A stretch of DNA of 64,000 nt from an uncultured Lachnospiraceae bacterium (GCA_910587105.1 CAJUMB010000007.1:1-64000); one strand, 5' to 3'. Shown: positions 42,991-52,035, counted from the stretch's first letter. Notes: generated by a model not told the origin, from the letters alone. Program-made: numbers and translations.

Positions 42991-45254
42991 GAAAACCCAT
43001 CAGAAAGAAGGATGCGCAGGCACTGGTGGCCGGAAAACCTGTGTATACAGACGATCTGGCACCAAAAGACTGTCTAATCGTGAAAGTTCTGCGCAGTCCC
43101 CATGCCAATGCAAAAATTTTGGAGGTGGACACATCCGCAGCAGAACATCTCCCAGGAATTGAGGCCATTTACACCTGGGAGGACGTGCCTCAGCAGCGGT
43201 TTACCCTGGCAGGGCAGACCTATCCGGAACCCAGCCCTTATGACCGGCTGATTTTGGACAGTCATGTGAGGCATGTGGGGGACCCAGTGGCGATTGTGGC
43301 GGGGGAAGACCAGGCGTGCGTGGACCTTGCTCTTAAGAAAATAAAAGTGAAATACGAAGTTCTTCCTGCAGTTCTTGATTTTCACCAGGCAAAGGACCAC
43401 TCTGTGCTGGTGCATCCGGAAGACAGCTGGAAGTCACTCTGTCCGGTGGGAGCCGATCAAAAGAGAAATCTATGTGCCTCTGGGGAGAGCTGTGAGGGAA
43501 ATGTGGAAGCGGTACTGGCGAGATGCGATGTGACGGTCCAGGGAACCTATCATGTAAAAGCCGTCCAGCAGACAATGATGGAGCCTTTTTGCACCTTTTG
43601 TTATCTGGACGCTTATGGACGGCTGAATGTGGTAAGTTCCACGCAGATTGTGTACCATGTAAGAAGGATTCTCTCAACAGCGCTGGGGATACCCAAATCG
43701 GAGATAAGGGTTTCCAAGCCGAGAATCGGAGGGGGATTCGGGGCAAAACAGACGTCGGTATCAGAGATTTACCCGGCATTTGTGACCTGGAAAACGGGGA
43801 AGCCATCAAAGATGGTGTTCAGCCGGAAAGAAACCCAGACAGCGTCATCACCCCGGCATGAGATGGAGGTTTCCGTAACAATAGGAGCGGACCAGACGGG
43901 CCGTATCCGGGCAATAGATGTATACACCCTGTCCAATACCGGGGCTTATGGAGAACACGGGCCTACGACGGTCGGTCTGTCCGGGCATAAGTCCATTCCC
44001 CTTTATGGGTCCTTAGATGCTTTTCGTTTTGTGTATGATGTGGTGTATACTAACCGGATGTCCTCAGGGGCTTACCGGGGATACGGAGCTACCCAGGGAA
44101 TCTTTGCAGTGGAATCTGCCGTGAACCAACTGGCCCAGAAACTGCATATGGACCCAGTAGAGCTGCGTCTGAAAAACATGGTCCGGGAAGGCCAGGTGAT
44201 GCCGGCTTACTATGGAGAGGAGACTAACAGCTGTGCACTGGACAGATGTCTGGTTTTGGCGGCGGATATGATTGGCTGGAAAGATAAGCATCCCTGCCGG
44301 GATATGGGAAATGGAAAAGTGCGCAGTGTGGGTATCGCTATGGGTATGCAGGGCTCTTGTATTTCCCACGTGGACGTGGGTTCTGCCACAGTGAAATTAA
44401 ATGAAGACGGGACGTATCTGCTGTCCATCGCTGCAGCGGATATGGGAACCGGGTGTGATACCATTCTGGCACAGATGGCGGCAGAGAGTCTCATGTGTCC
44501 TGTAGAAAATGTGGCAGTGTCCGGGGCAGATACAGATACCTCACCCTACGATACAGGCTCCTATGCATCCAGTACCACATATATTACGGGAAAGGCGGTA
44601 CAGCGGGCATGCATCAGTCTTGTGCACAGGATTCGGAAACAGGCGGCCAGGATGTTGGAATGTGAAACAGATGGACTGGAGTTTGACGGGCGCACAGCTG
44701 TGAATCGGGATAACGGCAGGACGGTTACGCTGGAGCAGATCGGCCAGGCCTCCATGTGTGACAGCAATCATGCCCTTCAGGTGACGAAAAGCCACAGCTC
44801 TCCGGTTTCGCCGCCGCCCTTTATGGCAGGGGCGGTGGAAATCGAGCTGGATAAAGAGACCGGGCATGTGGAGATTCTGGACTACGCGGCAGTGGTGGAC
44901 TGCGGAACGGTGATCAACCCTAATCTGGCCAGGGTGCAGACCGAGGGTGGTCTGGCCCAGGGTATCGGGATGACATTATATGAAGACATTCAATATAACA
45001 GCAAAGGAAAACTGCGGAACAATTCATTGATGCAGTATAAGATTCCTTCCCGCCTGGATATGGGGAAATTGAGGGTGGATTTTCAGAGCAGCTATGAGCC
45101 CACAGGGCCTTTTGGAGCTAAATCCATCGGCGAGGTGGTGATCAACACCCCGGCTCCCGCCATTGCCCATGCCGTTGCCAATGCCACCGGGCTGTGGTTT
45201 CGTGAACTGCCCATTACCAGTGAGAAAATTGCCATGGGGCTTTTGGAAAAATGA
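42978..45254 (+). CDS. Molybdopterin-binding catalytic subunit of a xanthine dehydrogenase-type hydroxylase
   Basis: Large molybdenum subunit (about 758 aa). Molybdopterin-contact blocks GGGFGAKQTSVSEIY, SSGAYRGYGATQG and the C-terminal GAKSIGEVV with the catalytic Glu are present. It hydroxylates a heterocycle or aldehyde, for example xanthine, another purine or nicotinate; the substrate is not readable. ATG 42978 follows GGGAGGT; upstream codons in frame belong to the overlapping iron-sulphur gene. A MocA-like gene overlaps its end. Confidence 0.9.
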   Translation: MRAVGKPIRKKDAQALVAGKPVYTDDLAPKDCLIVKVLRSPHANAKILEVDTSAAEHLPGIEAIYTWEDVPQQRFTLAGQTYPEPSPYDRLILDSHVRHVGDPVAIVAGEDQACVDLALKKIKVKYEVLPAVLDFHQAKDHSVLVHPEDSWKSLCPVGADQKRNLCASGESCEGNVEAVLARCDVTVQGTYHVKAVQQTMMEPFCTFCYLDAYGRLNVVSSTQIVYHVRRILSTALGIPKSEIRVSKPRIGGGFGAKQTSVSEIYPAFVTWKTGKPSKMVFSRKETQTASSPRHEMEVSVTIGADQTGRIRAIDVYTLSNTGAYGEHGPTTVGLSGHKSIPLYGSLDAFRFVYDVVYTNRMSSGAYRGYGATQGIFAVESAVNQLAQKLHMDPVELRLKNMVREGQVMPAYYGEETNSCALDRCLVLAADMIGWKDKHPCRDMGNGKVRSVGIAMGMQGSCISHVDVGSATVKLNEDGTYLLSIAAADMGTGCDTILAQMAAESLMCPVENVAVSGADTDTSPYDTGSYASSTTYITGKAVQRACISLVHRIRKQAARMLECETDGLEFDGRTAVNRDNGRTVTLEQIGQASMCDSNHALQVTKSHSSPVSPPPFMAGAVEIELDKETGHVEILDYAAVVDCGTVINPNLARVQTEGGLAQGIGMTLYEDIQYNSKGKLRNNSLMQYKIPSRLDMGKLRVDFQSSYEPTGPFGAKSIGEVVINTPAPAIAHAVANATGLWFRELPITSEKIAMGLLEK

Positions 45255-45874
45255 AAATAAGTCTGATCTATCTGGCGGCTGGCAACAGCCGCCGCTTTGG
45301 CACAAACAAGCTGTTATATCCATGGGAAGGGAAACCTTTGTACCGGCATCTGCTGGACAGACTGGTAAACATCTGTATACGGCATCCTAAATGGGAAATT
45401 CTTGTAGTCACCCAGTATCCTCAGATTGCCTGGCAGGTACGTGAGATGGCTCCCACCTTAAATGGCCGCATCCAGGCAGTCCTGTCCCAGGACAGTCCCA
45501 AGGGGGCATCCTATTCCATCCGGGCAGGTCTTGCGGCAGCAGCAGGTTCCCAGGCGTGCGGGTGCTTTGTGGCAGACCAGCCTTACCTGGCGGAGCAGAC
45601 GGCAGAGAACTTTCTTGCCGCCATGGAGAAAAGCCAGGCAGAGCTTGGATGCGTGGTCTGCAGAGGAGAAAGAGGAAATCCCGCTTGGTTTTCCAGGAAA
45701 TATTTTCCGGAGCTGGAAAGGCTGGAAGGGGATCAGGGGGGCCGGAAAGTTTTGGAGAGATATCTGGATAGGGTCATGTTTTTTGAGGTATTAAAGGAAC
45801 AGGAATTGATGGATCTGGACCGGCCTTGCCAGATTGGAAACAAAGTGGGGGCAGGGGAGCACCGCGTGGTATGA
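45251..45874 (+). CDS. MocA-like molybdenum cofactor cytidylyltransferase
   Basis: Nucleotidyltransferase (207 aa) with LAAGNSRRFGTNKLL, the NTP-binding motif of MobA/MocA proteins, and VADQPYLAEQTAENFL. MocA adds CMP to the molybdopterin used by xanthine dehydrogenase-type enzymes. It overlaps the catalytic subunit by 4 bp (ATGA), consistent with a dedicated cofactor-loading role. The extreme C terminus is basic and less conserved. Confidence 0.85.
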   Translation: MKISLIYLAAGNSRRFGTNKLLYPWEGKPLYRHLLDRLVNICIRHPKWEILVVTQYPQIAWQVREMAPTLNGRIQAVLSQDSPKGASYSIRAGLAAAAGSQACGCFVADQPYLAEQTAENFLAAMEKSQAELGCVVCRGERGNPAWFSRKYFPELERLEGDQGGRKVLERYLDRVMFFEVLKEQELMDLDRPCQIGNKVGAGEHRVV

Positions 45875-45885
45875 GGAGAAAGAAT

Positions 45886-46170
45886 ATGTCAGTAGATGAT
45901 GTGCTTCAAAGAATCATTGAAATCTGCAAAGAACTTTCAGCAGAGAAAGTGTATTTATACGGGTCAAGGGCGAAGGGGACAAATCTGGAACGAAGCGACA
46001 TTGACATTGCAGCGGCCGGGGTAAAAGAGTTTGAACGTTTGGAGGAAGCTGTGGAGGAAATCGACACATTATATACCATAGATTTGTTAAATCTGGATAC
46101 AGTCAGGAATCAAAATTTATTGGAGGATGTGGTCTTATATGGAAGAAAAATATATGAAAAGATTTCATAG
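45886..46170 (+). CDS. MNT-type minimal nucleotidyltransferase
   Basis: A 94-residue nucleotidyltransferase of the MNT/HEPN toxin-antitoxin class. The motif GSRAKGTNLERSDIDI spans residues 26-41 and holds the catalytic Asp pair D38/D40. MNT antitoxins AMPylate their HEPN partner. The ATG at 45886 follows GAGGAGA; starts at 45871 or 45826 are possible. It overlaps the HEPN gene by 17 bp. Confidence 0.88.
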   Translation: MSVDDVLQRIIEICKELSAEKVYLYGSRAKGTNLERSDIDIAAAGVKEFERLEEAVEEIDTLYTIDLLNLDTVRNQNLLEDVVLYGRKIYEKIS

Positions 46171-46540
46171 CTTTCAGCAGTCACTGTACAGTCTGGAAGA
46201 AGCAAAAAGAAGAGACATGAAAGATTCTTTTGTTTTAAGCGGAACTGCAGCCAAGTTCAGCATAACGTTTGAACTGGTCTGGAAGATTATGAAAGATATC
46301 CTGATTCAGCGCTGCGCAATCATAAATTTTGTAACCGGTTCACCGAAAGAGGTGCTGAAACAGGCATTTCAGGCAGAGCTGATTACTGACCAGAAGTGGA
46401 TGGAAATGCTGAAAGTACGCAATGAACTGTCCTATGATTATGACGGTATGGTGATTAAAGAGTATTGTAAAGTGATCACGGACGTGTATATTGATATATT
46501 TTTCCAGTTTGAGAGAGCGGTAGTGGAGCTGGAAAGCTGA
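46154..46540 (+). CDS. HEPN-domain protein (HI0074 family), MNT partner
   Basis: About 128 residues, all-helical HEPN domain of the nucleotidyltransferase-substrate-binding type (SGTAAKFSITFELVWK, KVRNELSYDYDG). In RNase-active HEPN toxins the final motif is RNxxxH; here it reads RNELSY, so the catalytic His is a Tyr. It may be an inactive toxin or act only as a scaffold. ATG 46154 follows GGAAG by eight bases; ATG 46139 or 46127 are alternatives. Its 3' part runs antisense to the aberrant tail of the next gene. Confidence 0.85.
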   Translation: MKRFHSFQQSLYSLEEAKRRDMKDSFVLSGTAAKFSITFELVWKIMKDILIQRCAIINFVTGSPKEVLKQAFQAELITDQKWMEMLKVRNELSYDYDGMVIKEYCKVITDVYIDIFFQFERAVVELES

Positions 46541-47734
46541 GACAGATTCAGAGGGTTCCTCTGAATCCATCAGGTTTTCTTCTGCCTTTACTTCAACGGG
46601 AATAATCATTCCCTTGTGCTGCAGGACAAAGTCAACCTCTCCGGAAGATGATTCTGCTGACCAATAATAGGGAATGGCTGAAAGTTCTGAGATTATCTGC
46701 TGGCACACATATTGTTCGGTCAAAGCTCCCTTAAATTCGGTAAGAATGTCATTACCATTCAGTAGTGTTCTTGCATCCAGATCCGCAGCGGCAGCCAGAA
46801 GGCCCACATCAGCCAGGTATAATTTGAATGCGTTGAGATCCTGATAGGCTTTCAGTGGGACAGAACCCTTCTTTATTCTGCCGGTTTTGTGGCATAGTCC
46901 ACAGTCCAGCAGCCATTGAATGGCCAGTTCGAAGTCTTTGGCCCGGGCGCCTGACCGCAGAGCGCTGTAGATAAATTTCTTATTTTCTTTCGCCAGCTGA
47001 GAAGGAATCCCATCCCACACCATCCGGATGCGGGGGATGATTTCTCGGGGCGCGTGTTTGGAAAAGTCCTGTTCATAGTCTGAAAGCAATCTGAGATGTA
47101 CCCGCCGCACATCTTTCAGACTATGGTCTTTGGTGTATGTGGAGACTGCTTCCGGCATACCGCCCACATAATAATAATTTTTCAACAAGTCGATAAATCG
47201 GTCTTTAAAAGCCGTAATCATTTCAAAATCGTTGTTCTGCAGAAGTTTGTACAAAGCCTCATTTCCGACAGCACATAAAAATTCAGTGAAGGACAGGGGA
47301 TACAGATGCAGACTGTCCACTTTTCCCACTGGGAAAGAGGTGCCTTCGTGCATGGCAATCCCCAGCAGTGAGCCTGCCGCCAGGATATAATATACATGGC
47401 GTTCATCCTCTGCAAAATATTTTAGGGTCTGCAGTGCTTCCGGAACTTCCTGGATTTCGTCCAGGATAATCAGCGTATTTTCAGGTGTAATATCCACATC
47501 ACTTTCAATAGCCAGTCCCTGCAGAATCCGGTCTATGTGGAGATCATTTGCAAATAATTGCCGCATCCGCTGGTTACGGTCAAAATTAATGTAGGCACAT
47601 TTTTCAAAAGAATTTCTGCCGAATTCTTTCATAAGCCACGTTTTACCAACTTGTCTTGCCCCGCGTATAATCAGCGGGAGCCGGTCAGGGTTGGCTTTCC
47701 ATTCTTCCAGTCTGTTCATTGCAAACCGTTTCAT
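46340..47734 (-). CDS. DUF4143 ATPase with an aberrant C terminus
   Basis: AAA+ ATP-binding protein with DUF4143. Walker A is GARQVGKTW, Walker B TLIILDEIQEVPEALQ, and YYVGGMPEAVSTY and the nuclease-like GEVDFVLQHKGMIIPVEVKAEENL follow. Family members continue past this point with another few dozen conserved residues, but here the frame runs into about 75 unrelated residues antisense to the HEPN gene. The break lies near 46570, beside a perfect hairpin, so a deletion has probably removed the true 3' end. ATG 47734 has AAGGTGTGG upstream; ATG 47752 is an alternative. Confidence 0.7.
   Translation of the reverse strand: MKRFAMNRLEEWKANPDRLPLIIRGARQVGKTWLMKEFGRNSFEKCAYINFDRNQRMRQLFANDLHIDRILQGLAIESDVDITPENTLIILDEIQEVPEALQTLKYFAEDERHVYYILAAGSLLGIAMHEGTSFPVGKVDSLHLYPLSFTEFLCAVGNEALYKLLQNNDFEMITAFKDRFIDLLKNYYYVGGMPEAVSTYTKDHSLKDVRRVHLRLLSDYEQDFSKHAPREIIPRIRMVWDGIPSQLAKENKKFIYSALRSGARAKDFELAIQWLLDCGLCHKTGRIKKGSVPLKAYQDLNAFKLYLADVGLLAAAADLDARTLLNGNDILTEFKGALTEQYVCQQIISELSAIPYYWSAESSSGEVDFVLQHKGMIIPVEVKAEENLMDSEEPSESVSAFQLHYRSLKLEKYINIHVRDHFTILFNHHTVIIIGQFIAYFQHFHPLLVSNQLCLKCLFQHLFR
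46547..46569. repeat. Perfect hairpin at a probable deletion junction
   Basis: GATTCAGAGG and CCTCTGAATC form a 10-bp inverted repeat around GTT, seven bases after the HEPN stop and at the point where the DUF4143 protein loses similarity to its family. No T tract follows on either strand. Confidence 0.6.
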
Positions 47735-47752
47735 TTTATCCACACCTTTCAT

Positions 47753-48127
47753 TGAGAACTGCAGCCCGCTATGCGCCCTTCATCTGGCACAAATCTCCCA
47801 CCAAGGGTGACGCACATCTGACAAAAAGCATTTTTAGGACACACTCTAATCTGCTATCTGTTATTATATTTCCCGTGCCGCATAAAGTCAATCGAGAAAA
47901 TGTATAGATTGGGCAGAATCTCCGCTGGGAAAATGTATTGATCACACAAAATCTCCGCGGAGAATATTGCGGCTATGATTGATGCGGTGAAGGAATTTAA
48001 TGGGGAGTAACCTTTATGAGAAATCAGCCCCGCTTCTTGAAAATCCCATGTCCTGGTGGTATGCTTGAATAAACTGTGACAAGTACTGCAGCCAGGAATA
48101 AAAACCTTTGAAAGGAAACGGATTTTC
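47753..48127. other. Gene-free stretch with minisatellite and coding remnant
   Basis: No intact gene is seen in these 375 bases. They include the 33-bp tandem repeat at 47896-47961 and, directly after it, a short open stretch ending at 48010 that reads AENIAAMIDAVKEFNGE and then stop, which looks like the C terminus of a lost gene. The last ~100 bases are leader for the gene at 48128. Confidence 0.5.
47896..47961. repeat. 33-bp tandem repeat, two units
   Basis: Units begin GAAAATGTAT and end AATCTCCGC plus three bases; they match at about 25 of 33 positions, and a partial third unit may begin at 47962. The period is a multiple of three, so it could derive from an 11-residue coding repeat. 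Confidence 0.6.
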
Positions 48128-49807
48128 ATGGAGAAAATAATCGTGGTTGGAAACGAGAACTTTGACGAGCTTATCAGGGAAGACGGCTATTATGTAGATA
48201 AAACGGAATTGCTCTATGAGCTTGTGGAAAAGACGCGAAACAAGGTGGCTTTGTTTACCCGTCCCCGCCGTTTTGGAAAGACTCTCACTATGAGTATGAT
48301 GGAAAGTTTCTTTGATATCAACAGAGACAGCCGGGAAGTGTTCGACGGCTTAGCCATTTTGAATCATCCGGAATTCTGTGAAGAATGGATGAATCAGTAT
48401 CCTGTTTTATTTCTATCTTTTAAAGATGTGGAGGGGTTGAATTTCCATGGTGCATATGGGATGCTCAAAGTTACACTGGCAAGTCTGTGCAAAAAATATG
48501 TCTACCTGCGAAACAGCGGAAAAATATTGGATGAAGATAAGGAAATTTTTAATCGGCTGATCAGTCAGAACGCAAAGCTGGAAGAAATAAAAACTTCTCT
48601 TGCCACAATCATGCGCATGATGCATGCAGTGCATGGGAAGCCTGTAATTCTGCTCATCGACGAGTATGATGTTCCCCTGGCAAAAGCAGAAGCATCGAAG
48701 AACAAAGAGTTTTACCGACAGATGCTGGATATTATAAGGGGTCTGCTGAGCACGTCCCTGAAGACCAACGAACATCTGAAATTTGCTGTGCTCACAGGCT
48801 GTCTTCGGATATCTAAGGAAAGTGTTTTTACGGGGGTGAATAATTTTGCCTGTTATTGTGTGTTGAACAGGAAGTTCAGCCAGTACTTCGGGTTTACACA
48901 GAATGAAGTTGCAAAAATGCTGGAATTTGCCGGCCTTTCCGAAAAAATGGCTGCCATCACACAGTGGTACGACGGGTATATTTTCGGTAACAGCGAAGTT
49001 TTTTGTCCATGGGACGTTGTCAGCTATCTGTCGGCCGTTATGGATGACAAAGAAGAAGTACCTCAGAATTTCTGGGTAAATACAAGCGGAAACGCAATTT
49101 TGGACGATTTTATCAATCACCCAAAGATTGATGTTTCTGATAAGTTTGAAATCCTTTTGAATGGGGGGACAATTACCGAAGAGATCCTGCAGGAACTGAC
49201 ATACGATCAGCTGGCAGAATCAGAAAAGAGTCTTTGGAGTATTCTCCTGATGACCGGGTATGTATCAAAGGCTGATAAAACAAATATAAAAGGAAAGATA
49301 AAGATTAGAATTCCCAATGCTGAGATTTCTGAGATTTTCCGCCATGCAGTAGCAGCCCGGTTTCACAGGACATTAGATGCTTCAAAAGTAAATGAGTTTA
49401 TCACAGCAATGTGGAATCAGGATGAGGATGCGGCGTCTTTATCTTTAACGGATATTCTTTGGAACTCCATCAGTTATTTTGACTATGGGGAAGAGTATTA
49501 TCACGGAATATTAAACGGCATTTTTACCGCCACAGGATATGCCCCGGACTCAAATGATGAGGCTGGCTTGGGACGTTTGGATCTTCGTATCAGGGATAGA
49601 GCCGGCAGGAGAGTCCTGCTCTTGGAATTTAAGCGTTCGAAAAAGGAAAAGGATCTTGACAGGGACTGCGATGAGGCCGTGGCGCAGATTGAAAAAAATG
49701 GGTACGGAAAGGTCATGCCAGAAGGGTATGAACAGCAGATTATCTACGGAATCGCCTTTTTTGGCAAAAAGGCGAAAGTAAAAAAGAAGAGGAAAAGTCC
49801 GGCATAA
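48128..49807 (+). CDS. AAA-ATPase-like/PD-(D/E)XK nuclease family protein
   Basis: A 559-residue protein of the common gut-bacterial PF09820/PF08011 architecture. The N-terminal AAA-like domain has YYVDKTELLYELV, FTRPRRFGKT (residues 43-52, Walker A) and ILLIDEYDVPLAKA. The C-terminal nuclease domain has GRLDLRIRD and LLEFKRSK with the Asp...Glu-x-Lys set. Role unknown; the family is often variable between strains. It has AAAGGAAAC upstream, and its last codons form the left arm of a terminator. Confidence 0.88.
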   Translation: MEKIIVVGNENFDELIREDGYYVDKTELLYELVEKTRNKVALFTRPRRFGKTLTMSMMESFFDINRDSREVFDGLAILNHPEFCEEWMNQYPVLFLSFKDVEGLNFHGAYGMLKVTLASLCKKYVYLRNSGKILDEDKEIFNRLISQNAKLEEIKTSLATIMRMMHAVHGKPVILLIDEYDVPLAKAEASKNKEFYRQMLDIIRGLLSTSLKTNEHLKFAVLTGCLRISKESVFTGVNNFACYCVLNRKFSQYFGFTQNEVAKMLEFAGLSEKMAAITQWYDGYIFGNSEVFCPWDVVSYLSAVMDDKEEVPQNFWVNTSGNAILDDFINHPKIDVSDKFEILLNGGTITEEILQELTYDQLAESEKSLWSILLMTGYVSKADKTNIKGKIKIRIPNAEISEIFRHAVAARFHRTLDASKVNEFITAMWNQDEDAASLSLTDILWNSISYFDYGEEYYHGILNGIFTATGYAPDSNDEAGLGRLDLRIRDRAGRRVLLLEFKRSKKEKDLDRDCDEAVAQIEKNGYGKVMPEGYEQQIIYGIAFFGKKAKVKKKRKSPA

Positions 49808-49832
49808 CAGCTGGGCTTTTCCTCTTCTTTTG
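49782..49832 (+). terminator. Rho-independent terminator after the AAA/nuclease gene
   Basis: AAAGAAGAGGAAAAG-CC pairs with GG-CTTTTCCTCTTCTTT around a loop of about 12 bases; the right arm itself supplies the T-rich end. The left arm encodes the protein's last residues. Confidence 0.75.
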
Positions 49833-49964
49833 ACATTTTTCCGCCGCACTTTTTCAATAAAATCTTGCCACCGGGAAAAAAATGTGAGATTATAAAATAA
49901 TTCCGGACTGGAGGCCGCAGAATCAGCCGGCGGCAATTTCCGGAAAGCGAGGAGGAATGAAAAA

Positions 49965-51182
49965 ATGAGGAACTTTGAGAAATCTTCTAAACTGGACCAC
50001 GTATTGTATGATGTGCGGGGGCCGGTGGTGGACGAGGCTGCCCGGATGGAAGAAAACGGCATGGAGATTATGAAGCTGAATATCGGAAATCCTGCGCCGT
50101 TTGGTTTTTCAGCGCCGGAGGAAGTGATTCTGGATATGATCAGCTCTGTCCGGTCCAGCCAGGGATATTCGGATTCCAGGGGGATTTTTTCCGCTAGAAA
50201 AGCAATTATGCAGTACTGCCAGTCAAAACAGATACCGGGTGTGACCATGAATGACATTTACACAGGCAACGGGGTCAGTGAGCTGATCAATCTGTGTATG
50301 CAGGCATTGTTAAATGACGGGGACGAGATTTTAATCCCCACGCCGGACTATCCTTTATGGACAGGGACGGCCAATCTGGCAGGGGGAAAGGCGGTACATT
50401 ATATCTGTGATGAACAGTCCGGCTGGTATCCTGACCTGGAAGATATGAAAAAGAAAATCACCGGGCGCACAAAGGCTGTTGTCATTATCAATCCCAATAA
50501 CCCCACAGGAGCATTGTATCCCAGGGAGATTCTGGAGCAGATTGTGGAACTGGCCAGGGAGCATGACCTGATAATTTTTGCCGATGAGATCTATGACCGT
50601 CTGGTGTTCGACGGCCAGGAGCATATCTCCATCGCTTCTCTGGCACCGGACCGGTTCTGTATCACATTCAACGGGTTGTCCAAATCCCATATGGTGGCAG
50701 GCTTCCGCGCCGGGTGGATGGTTTTAAGCGGTCCCAAGGAGCATGCCAAAGGATATATAGAGGGAATCCGAATGCTTTCCAATATGCGTCTCTGCTCCAA
50801 TGTGCCGGCACAGTCCATTATTCAGACCTGTCTGGGCGGCTATCAGAGTGTGAAGGAATATATCCGGCCGGGTGGGAGAATCTATGAGCAGAGGGAATTG
50901 GTATACCGGACGCTGACAGACATACCGGGAATTACGGCCGTGAAACCCCAGGCGGCTTTTTACATTTTCCCCAAGATAGACGTGGAGAAGTTCCATATTA
51001 CCAATGATGAACAGTTCGCATTGGATTTCCTGAAAGAAAAGAGGGTGCTGCTGGTGCCCGGAAGCGGCTTTAACTGGAAAGAGCCGGACCATTTCCGCAT
51101 TGTATACCTGCCCTGTCTGGAAAAGCTGGGAAAAGCTGTGGGGAAATTAAAAGACTTCCTCAGTACCTATCAGCAGAAATGA
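49965..51182 (+). CDS. PLP-dependent aminotransferase (AlaT-like, class I)
   Basis: A 405-residue fold-type I aminotransferase closest in pattern to alanine transaminases AlaA/AlaT. It starts RNFEKSSKLDHVLYDVRGPV, then NIGNPAPFGF, NPNNPTGALY, FADEIYDRL, the PLP lysine in FNGLSKSHMVAGFRAGW and FRIVYLP. It converts alanine and 2-oxoglutarate to pyruvate and glutamate or a similar pair. Ribosome site GAGGAATG; overlaps the DUF2752 gene by 4 bp. Confidence 0.9.
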   Translation: MRNFEKSSKLDHVLYDVRGPVVDEAARMEENGMEIMKLNIGNPAPFGFSAPEEVILDMISSVRSSQGYSDSRGIFSARKAIMQYCQSKQIPGVTMNDIYTGNGVSELINLCMQALLNDGDEILIPTPDYPLWTGTANLAGGKAVHYICDEQSGWYPDLEDMKKKITGRTKAVVIINPNNPTGALYPREILEQIVELAREHDLIIFADEIYDRLVFDGQEHISIASLAPDRFCITFNGLSKSHMVAGFRAGWMVLSGPKEHAKGYIEGIRMLSNMRLCSNVPAQSIIQTCLGGYQSVKEYIRPGGRIYEQRELVYRTLTDIPGITAVKPQAAFYIFPKIDVEKFHITNDEQFALDFLKEKRVLLVPGSGFNWKEPDHFRIVYLPCLEKLGKAVGKLKDFLSTYQQK

Positions 51183-51664
51183 GAAAAATAAAAGAGATTA
51201 GAGCGCGGATTCTAAAGGATGTGAGAAATTACGGCTTGGGACTTTTCATGGCTGCAGGTTATGTTCTGGCAGGATATCTGCTGGGCATTTCCATCTGTCC
51301 TATGGTGCTGCTCACCGGACTGCCCTGTCCCGGCTGCGGGATGACCCGGGCTGCTGCGCTGCTTCTCCAGGGACATTGGAAAGCAGCCTGGCAGATGCAT
51401 CCTTTTGTTTTCACTCTGCCAGTACTGGCTGTCTGGGCGTTTGCCAGCAGGTATGCAGCGGGCAGGGACAGCAAGGCGCTGAAATGGACAGCATCTGCTG
51501 TTTTGGCAGTGTCTATCGTTTTCTATGTATACCGTATGCTTACAGTTTTCCCCCATAGGGCGCCTATGCTTTATGAGCCGGGAAATGGCCTGGGGATGCT
51601 GTGGAACGTCTGCAGCAGACGCTTTTATGGTAGTTGCATAATCTTCTTGGATATGGTAAACTGA
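51179..51664 (+). CDS. DUF2752 membrane protein
   Basis: A 161-residue protein with three or four membrane segments and the DUF2752 signature TGLPCPGCGMTRAAALLLQG; the CPxCGMTR motif holds two cysteines that may bind metal. Function unknown. Translationally coupled to the aminotransferase by ATGA. Confidence 0.85.
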   Translation: MRKIKEIRARILKDVRNYGLGLFMAAGYVLAGYLLGISICPMVLLTGLPCPGCGMTRAAALLLQGHWKAAWQMHPFVFTLPVLAVWAFASRYAAGRDSKALKWTASAVLAVSIVFYVYRMLTVFPHRAPMLYEPGNGLGMLWNVCSRRFYGSCIIFLDMVN

Positions 51665-51718
51665 TACAGATGTTGACTGCCTTTATATTTTTTGAAGTGA
51701 TTTTGAGGAGGGAAAAAA

Positions 51719-52006
51719 ATGAACGAGTATAATGAAACCATGCAGAATATATCTCAGTATGATACTGAGATGGAGCCGGTTATGGGTATCGGGCAATGGA
51801 TGATTATTACATTGGTAATGAGTATTCCGTGTGTGAATATTATTATGCTGTTTGTATGGGGATTCAGCAGTGAAAACCGCACAAGAGCAAACTATTGTAA
51901 AGCTGCATTGATCTGGTGGATTATCAGTATAGTTATTGGAGTAATTTTGTCCGTTGTATTTGGAAGTGCTTTTGCGGCACTGAGTGCAGGTGCCATATCG
52001 TCATAG
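51719..52006 (+). CDS. Small two-helix membrane protein
   Basis: A 95-residue protein with membrane segments at about residues 25-46 and 63-88 and a short polar loop, SSENRTRANYCK. Comparable proteins are often encoded beside DUF2752 genes, which is the case here. Function unknown. GGAGGG precedes the start by seven bases. Confidence 0.75.
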   Translation: MNEYNETMQNISQYDTEMEPVMGIGQWMIITLVMSIPCVNIIMLFVWGFSSENRTRANYCKAALIWWIISIVIGVILSVVFGSAFAALSAGAISS

Positions 52007-52035
52007 AGAGTGGACAAACGGAAAGGAGTGTTTGA

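Noticed and set aside
42978..45254. Selenocysteine in the molybdenum hydroxylase, as in some clostridial purine hydroxylases.
   Set aside because: No in-frame TGA is present; a labile selenium ligand cannot be judged from sequence, and no selenium-hydroxylase accessory genes are adjacent.
46547..46569. Terminator for the HEPN gene.
   Set aside because: The hairpin is perfect but has no T tract on either strand; it is listed as an inverted repeat.
47896..47961. CRISPR-like repeat array.
   Set aside because: Only two directly adjacent units with no spacers and no cas genes; this is a minisatellite.
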